DNA of 26,658 nt, from positions 1-26,658 of the forward strand of contig CALCEB010000206.1 of assembly GCA_937900045.1 (NCBI GenBank), read 5' to 3'. This stretch comes from an uncultured Acidobacteriota bacterium. GTDB lineage: Bacteria > Acidobacteriota > Terriglobia > UBA7540. The translations under genes were made by a program, and so were the position numbers. The first letter of the stretch is position 1; each line of letters opens with the position of its first letter. Shown here piece after piece: positions 23,407 through 26,658 of this stretch. The notes below the pieces were generated by a model that was given only the letters and a program-made list of their open reading frames with translations, ran no database searches and had not been told where the DNA came from.

Positions 23407-23449
23407 TCGAAAATTCAAATTAGGACACTGCCGGATTTTCAGCAACCGG

Positions 23450-25000
23450 CTAAAGCGGAATATTCCCGTGTTTCTTCGGAGGATTCAGATCGCGCTTGGT
23501 GTCAAGCATCCGCAGCGCGGAGATCAGTTTGGGCCTCGTGTCCCGGGGCTGGATGACGGCATCGACGTAACCGCGCTCGGCGGCAGTGTAAGGGTTGGCA
23601 AAGCGATCGCGAAACTCGTTCACTTTTTCGCGGCGCATATTTTCAGGAGTATCAGACTTCTGAAGCTCGCGGCGGTAGACAATGTTGACGGCGCCTTCCG
23701 GCCCCATTACGGCGATCTCTGCCGTGGGGTAAGCAAAATTCACATCCGTTCGAAGGTGTTTGGAAGACATCACGCAATAAGCTCCGCCGTAAGCTTTGCG
23801 CGTGATCACAGTGATCTTGGGAACAGTTGCTTCCGCGAAGGCAAAGAGCAGTTTCGCTCCATGCCGGATGATGCCCCCGAATTCCTGCTGGGTGCCGGGA
23901 AGAAAGCCCGGCACGTCCTCAAAGGTAATCAGGGGTATGTTGAAGGCATCGCAAAACCTCACAAACCGCGCGCCCTTGACGGAAGCGTTGATGTCCAAGC
24001 AGCCCGCAAGGACCGCAGGTTGGTTGGCAACAATGCCCACGCTGCCGCCGTCCAACCGGGCGAAGCCCACCACCAGGTTTGGCGCGAAGTGTTGATGCAC
24101 TTCGAGAAAATTGCCGTCATCTACCACGCGGCGGATGACTTCCTTCATGTCATAGGGGCGGTCCGATTCGGCGGGAACAATCTGATCCAGCGATTCATCC
24201 CGGCGGCCGGCGGGGTCGCTCGATGTGGCGCGGGGTGGATCCTCATGATTGTTCTGCGGCATGAAGGAGAGCATTTCCCGGATGAGCGCCAGGCAGTCCC
24301 GGTCGTCCTGGGTCAGAAATTGGGCCACCCCGCTCACCGCGTTGTGGGTCATGGGACCGCCCAATTGTTCCTTGCTCACGTCTTCGTGCATCACCGTCTT
24401 GATCACGTCCGGTCCGGTGACGAACATGTAACTGGATTTTTCCACCATCACCACAAAGTCGGTGATGGCGGGGGAATAGACGGCGCCTCCCGCGCACGGC
24501 CCCATGATTGCGGAAATCTGCGGCACAACGCCGGAGGCCAGCGTATTGCGCAGAAAGATATCCGCATATCCCGCGAGCGAATCCACGCCTTCCTGAATTC
24601 GCGCTCCACCCGAGTCATTCAGCCCAATGATAGGAGCGCCCACCTTTAAAGCGTGATCCATCACCTTACAAATCTTTGCGGCGTTAGTAACGCTCAAGGA
24701 GCCGCCAAAGACGGTGAAATCCTGGGCGAAGGCGAAGGTGACTCGTCCGTTGATCAGCCCATAACCCGTGACCACGCCGTCGCCGGGGACTCGCTGCTCC
24801 TCCATGCTGAAGTCATGGCAGCGATGCTCGACGAGCTTGTCAAGTTCTTCGAATGTGCCTTCGTCAAAGAGCAGTTCCAGCCGTTCGCGCACCGCCAGCT
24901 TGCCATCGGAATGTTGGCGCTTTCTGCGCTCTTCGCCTCCTCCGGCCTCGGCAAGAGCGTTGCGGCGGCGCAGTTCTGCGATTTTATCTTGCAGGTCCAT
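23450..25000 (-). CDS. acyl-CoA carboxylase carboxyltransferase subunit (propionyl-/methylcrotonyl-CoA type)
   Basis: This 516-residue carboxyltransferase moves CO2 from carboxybiotin to an acyl-CoA, most likely propionyl-CoA, giving methylmalonyl-CoA. Both crotonase-like halves are present. The N-terminal half has GDGVVTGYGLINGR, FTVFGGSLS, GAPIIGLNDSGGARIQEG and IMGPCAGGAVYSPA. The C-terminal half has GIVANQPAVLAGCLDINAS, FEDVPGFLPGTQQE, the oxyanion-type KAYGGAYCVMSSK and AEIAVMGPEGAVNI. The length is typical of PccB. The partner biotin carboxylase/biotin-carrier subunit is not in the window. The ATG at 25000 has a weak ribosome-binding site. The downstream neighbour is the mobile-element remnant, whose edge lies 18 bases beyond the stop. 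Confidence 0.95.
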   Translation of the reverse strand: MDLQDKIAELRRRNALAEAGGGEERRKRQHSDGKLAVRERLELLFDEGTFEELDKLVEHRCHDFSMEEQRVPGDGVVTGYGLINGRVTFAFAQDFTVFGGSLSVTNAAKICKVMDHALKVGAPIIGLNDSGGARIQEGVDSLAGYADIFLRNTLASGVVPQISAIMGPCAGGAVYSPAITDFVVMVEKSSYMFVTGPDVIKTVMHEDVSKEQLGGPMTHNAVSGVAQFLTQDDRDCLALIREMLSFMPQNNHEDPPRATSSDPAGRRDESLDQIVPAESDRPYDMKEVIRRVVDDGNFLEVHQHFAPNLVVGFARLDGGSVGIVANQPAVLAGCLDINASVKGARFVRFCDAFNIPLITFEDVPGFLPGTQQEFGGIIRHGAKLLFAFAEATVPKITVITRKAYGGAYCVMSSKHLRTDVNFAYPTAEIAVMGPEGAVNIVYRRELQKSDTPENMRREKVNEFRDRFANPYTAAERGYVDAVIQPRDTRPKLISALRMLDTKRDLNPPKKHGNIPL

Positions 25001-25118
25001 GAATGACGTCCCGTCGAGTGAGGCCCTCAGCGGCTAAAACCGCTCCTTCTTGTCTTCGCATTTGGCATGGCTGAAGCCAGGCCCGGAGGGCTCCTGTTTC
25101 AAGCTATGCACACGGTAG

Positions 25119-25229
25119 TAAGCCGGCGACGCCCGGTTCCGTAGCGCCGGTCTGTGACCGGCGGATTTCGCCGCTCCCTGTCAGGGCAAGCTCCGAGCGG
25201 CGCTAAAGCAAATGCCCGCCGCCGGCTTA
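25119..25229. repeat. 111-base nested palindromic element
   Basis: The outer arms TAAGCCGGCG (25119-25128) and CGCCGGCTTA (25220-25229) are perfect. Inside are TAGCGCCG (25142-25149) pairing with CGGCGCTA (25198-25205), a perfect hairpin CGCCGGTC/GACCGGCG (25145-25163), CCGCTC (25171-25176) with GAGCGG (25195-25200), and CCCT/AGGG. The total length and GTAGCG core resemble the 110-bp MITEs, but the ends differ and no target duplication was seen. It lies in the gap between the carboxyltransferase and the small membrane protein. Confidence 0.7.
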
Positions 25230-25276
25230 TGTCCTCATGTCTAACCTCGTAATGCTAACTGCCTGGCACGATCCCA

Positions 25277-25720
25277 TTAATCCGGGCTGCGTGCCCCTGA
25301 TTGAAGGTTTAAGCCGCACCATTCCTCGCAGACGATGATCGAATTGGTTGGCTTTCTCGGATCAAACTTGACGCTGGAAGTCAGGCACTCTGCGTCAGAT
25401 TCGGGAAGCTTGAACTCCGGAAGCGCGGAGACTTCCTGTGCTGCCTCGTAGGTCACGCCGCCCACCTCATACTTGTAAACCACCAAGCGTATGTTCTCGC
25501 CCGGAGCGTTCTTTTCAATCCAATCGATGATCTGACCTGAAGTGATGCGCCCACGGCGGTTCACATCCAGCCGCCGAAGCCTTTCAACCTCCCCGGGTGA
25601 CTTACACTTCCACTTGCGCAGGAACGGGCCTGTCACTTTCACCAGACCCGCCGCGATTCCAGCCGCTGCCACGGCGCCCACCCCCGCCACTACCCAATTT
25701 AACCGCCCCCAGCCGCTCAC
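25277..25720 (-). CDS. small membrane-anchored protein, DUF3592-like
   Basis: This 147-residue protein has one N-terminal hydrophobic segment (NWVVAGVGAVAAAGIAAGLV, residues 8-27) and a strand-rich extracytoplasmic or cytoplasmic domain. The spacing of YKYEVGGVTYEAAQEVS and VKFDPRKPTNSIIV resembles DUF3592-type domains of unknown function, but this is by eye. The start is GTG at 25720, with GGAGAAGG upstream. It is transcribed toward the carboxyltransferase, with a nested palindrome between. Confidence 0.65.
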   Translation of the reverse strand: MSGWGRLNWVVAGVGAVAAAGIAAGLVKVTGPFLRKWKCKSPGEVERLRRLDVNRRGRITSGQIIDWIEKNAPGENIRLVVYKYEVGGVTYEAAQEVSALPEFKLPESDAECLTSSVKFDPRKPTNSIIVCEEWCGLNLQSGARSPD

Positions 25721-26039
25721 CTTTTTAAGCCTTCTCCAAATCGTTCATAAAATTTCTGGTTCACAGACCCGCCGGCAAAGGATCGAACATAAGGGTCCAA
25801 ATTACATCGCCTCCGCGGCAGTCAACATATCCACCCCAGCGAATCTGTCACATCACGGAGGCGAGTAAGCCACAGGACAATTTGGGATGATCCATCGTCA
25901 CTAGATTACGCATTCCGGCCGAAGTTGGGAAGAGATTTGAGGCACAAGCCATTTTTACCTCCCCATACCCAATACGTCCCGAGTCTTACCATCTCCCCTG
26001 ATAGCGGGTCCTGTGGTGTGACCCGGCGGGTGCGGGGAC

Positions 26040-26189
26040 ATGGATGGAAAAAAAGCGGTGAGTTTTCTTTGGCAAGCCCCAGAATCTGTGAGTAAGAAAA
26101 GCGCGTTTCTACCTGAAAAAACGTTGAGCGAGTTAATTACCATTTTATTTTCAATAGGATACATCGATTTTATTCAAAACTTTGCATAA
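26040..26189 (+). CDS. possible 49-residue protein, family unknown
   Basis: The frame opens MDGKKAVSFLWQAPESVSKK and continues SAFLPEKTLSELITILFSIG, then YIDFIQNFA and stop. The composition is protein-like, with a plausible amphipathic helix followed by a hydrophobic strand, unlike the surrounding frames. A G-rich stretch (TGCGGGG) lies two bases upstream, too close for a good ribosome-binding site. It lies where the DNA turns AT-rich. It could be a small gene, the tail of a degraded one, or chance. Confidence 0.3.
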   Translation: MDGKKAVSFLWQAPESVSKKSAFLPEKTLSELITILFSIGYIDFIQNFA

Positions 26190-26270
26190 CTCATTGATTG
26201 TAAAGTGCTTATATAACTATTCAATGGCAGTGCTAGTGGCTTTGGATGGGTTTTGTCCTCGAGTCTTCCT

Positions 26271-26631
26271 TTGTTTTCAATGGAGTTTGGGTTTGCCCCT
26301 TAAACAATCTTGATGATTATCAAGTTAGCTCACGCAAACCCTAACCACCTCTGCTCTTTGCGGGAAACGGGCCGCTTTCCGCAGTTTAGTCGTGTTAATT
26401 AAAACGCTTTCATGCACCTCTTCGTGGCGAACTCTCTCAGTCCAAGCGACTTTTACGGGCCGAAGCAGACTGCTCAGACGTGCCATAAGGCCAGTGCGTG
26501 AGCTAACTTGATAATCATCAGAATTCTTTTTTTCGCCTCTTTTGGCTCGCACCCACATTTTTACTGGGGTTTTTGCATATTCGAAATGGCTTTGTTCCGC
26601 GATGGCAATTTCTGCCTCTTGTTTTCAATGG
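26271..26631 (+). repeat. direct repeat TTGTTTTCAATGG, 348 bases apart
   Basis: TTGTTTTCAATGG occurs at 26271-26283 and 26619-26631. Each copy is preceded by loosely similar sequence (TATTC..AATGGC, GGCTTTG, GATGG at about 26218-26250 and 26578-26605). The copies bracket the inverted repeat at 26311-26520. Confidence 0.45.
26311..26520. repeat. perfect 26-bp inverted repeat enclosing 158 bases
   Basis: The arms 26311-26336 (starting TGATGATTATCAAGTT) and 26495-26520 (ending CTTGATAATCATCA) are exact reverse complements over 26 bases. The enclosed 158 bases contain a smaller imperfect hairpin, GCGGGAAAC...CTTTCCGC. Each arm itself includes a near-palindrome CTTGATGATTATCAAG. No target duplication is evident at the outer edges. 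It may be a non-autonomous transposable element or a structured RNA gene. Confidence 0.75.
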
Positions 26632-26658
26632 TTTGAGCTTCATTTGCTGCACCCACGC

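Larger units (their letters stand above)
22980..23432 (-). mobile_element. IS-remnant/passenger element with terminal inverted repeats and 8-bp duplication
   Basis: The left end GGTAGTGTCCTAATCTGA (from 22980) and the right end, read inward, GGCAGTGTCCTAATTTGA (to 23432) are inverted with two mismatches. The flanking octamers GGATTTTT (22972-22979) and GGATTTTC (23433-23440) differ at one base. Inside are the C-terminal remnant of a transposase-like frame (23323-23406) and an intact monooxygenase gene (23030-23326), both on the minus strand. The GGTAGTGTC ends and 8-bp duplication match the MITE family at 7971 and 20829, suggesting one transposase family served both. Assignment to the IS1 family is tentative. 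Confidence 0.75.
25721..26658. other. 938-base terminal region, AT-richer, mostly without recognisable genes
   Basis: Base composition shifts toward AT from about 26060, unlike the rest of the window. It contains a possible 49-codon frame (26040-26189), an inverted repeat of 26 bp (26311-26520) and a 13-base direct repeat (26271 and 26619). Longer minus-strand frames at 25955-26164 and 26325-26558 lack protein-like sequence and are not called. The boundary suggests acquired DNA or a mobile-element edge running off the window. Confidence 0.55.

Noticed and set aside
23387..24649. 420-codon plus-strand open frame
   Set aside because: It lies opposite the clearly conserved carboxyltransferase gene and has no domain-like sequence; long antisense frames are expected in GC-rich coding DNA.
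26305..26330. Fur-type operator CTTGATGATTATCAAG
   Set aside because: It resembles a shortened iron box but is part of the 26-bp inverted repeat and lies ahead of no recognisable gene.
26311..26520. integron attC site
   Set aside because: The arms only approach the GTTRRRY/RYYYAAC core (GTTAGCT fails one position), the pairing is perfect without extrahelical bases, the unit is longer than usual and no integrase is seen.

Overview
The window reads as a fragment of an Acidobacteriota chromosome. The best taxonomic pointers are a VWFA-domain protein of the type that is expanded in acidobacteria (10086-11351), a twin TonB-C-domain secreted protein, paired SYLF proteins, an archaeal-type class I aldolase and an NtrC-type two-component pair. 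Genes are moderately GC-rich and tightly packed, mostly in short runs on the minus strand. The intergenic DNA is unusually rich in palindromic repeats.

Layout. 1-375: two tRNA-Pro genes (anticodons GGG and CGG). 376-1140: surE. 1181-5613 (minus): a membrane-anchored protein of unknown function, a SAM hydroxide adenosyltransferase-like protein, a TPR protein and an aldo/keto reductase. 5922-7778 (minus): a universal stress protein and an Nramp metal transporter. 8354-10047 (plus): acpS overlapping a TonB-C protein, then a small secreted protein. 10086-11351 (minus): the VWFA protein. 11568-14823 (minus): cysM, mec, cysO and moeZ. 15330-16964: a large secreted LolA-like protein. 17194-19905: an NtrB/NtrC-like pair. 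20053-21770: two SYLF proteins. 21910-25720 (minus): class I aldolase, a passenger-type monooxygenase inside a mobile-element remnant, an acyl-CoA carboxylase carboxyltransferase and a small membrane protein. 25721-26658: AT-richer DNA with little recognisable coding, carrying a perfect 26-bp inverted repeat.

The most coherent system is the four-gene set cysM-mec-cysO-moeZ. In Mycobacterium tuberculosis the equivalent proteins make cysteine on a protein-bound thiocarboxylate: MoeZ activates and sulfurates CysO, CysM joins the sulfur to an activated serine, and the JAMM protease Mec releases cysteine. Here all four genes lie consecutively. The CysO-like protein does not end at its diglycine but carries an eight-residue tail, so processing (plausibly by Mec) would be needed before activation. 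cysM also has a promoter placed so that its transcript would begin at the ATG.

The second theme is repeats. (i) A 110-bp MITE-like palindrome with termini GGTAGTGTCTCAG is present in two full copies, each with an 8-bp target duplication, plus truncated copies. (ii) An element at 22980-23432 with related termini and a near-identical 8-bp duplication holds a transposase C-terminal remnant and a monooxygenase gene. (iii) Three copies of an unrelated ~95-bp palindrome occur, one directly ahead of the metal-transporter start codon. All functional calls are from reading the sequence; no database search was run.
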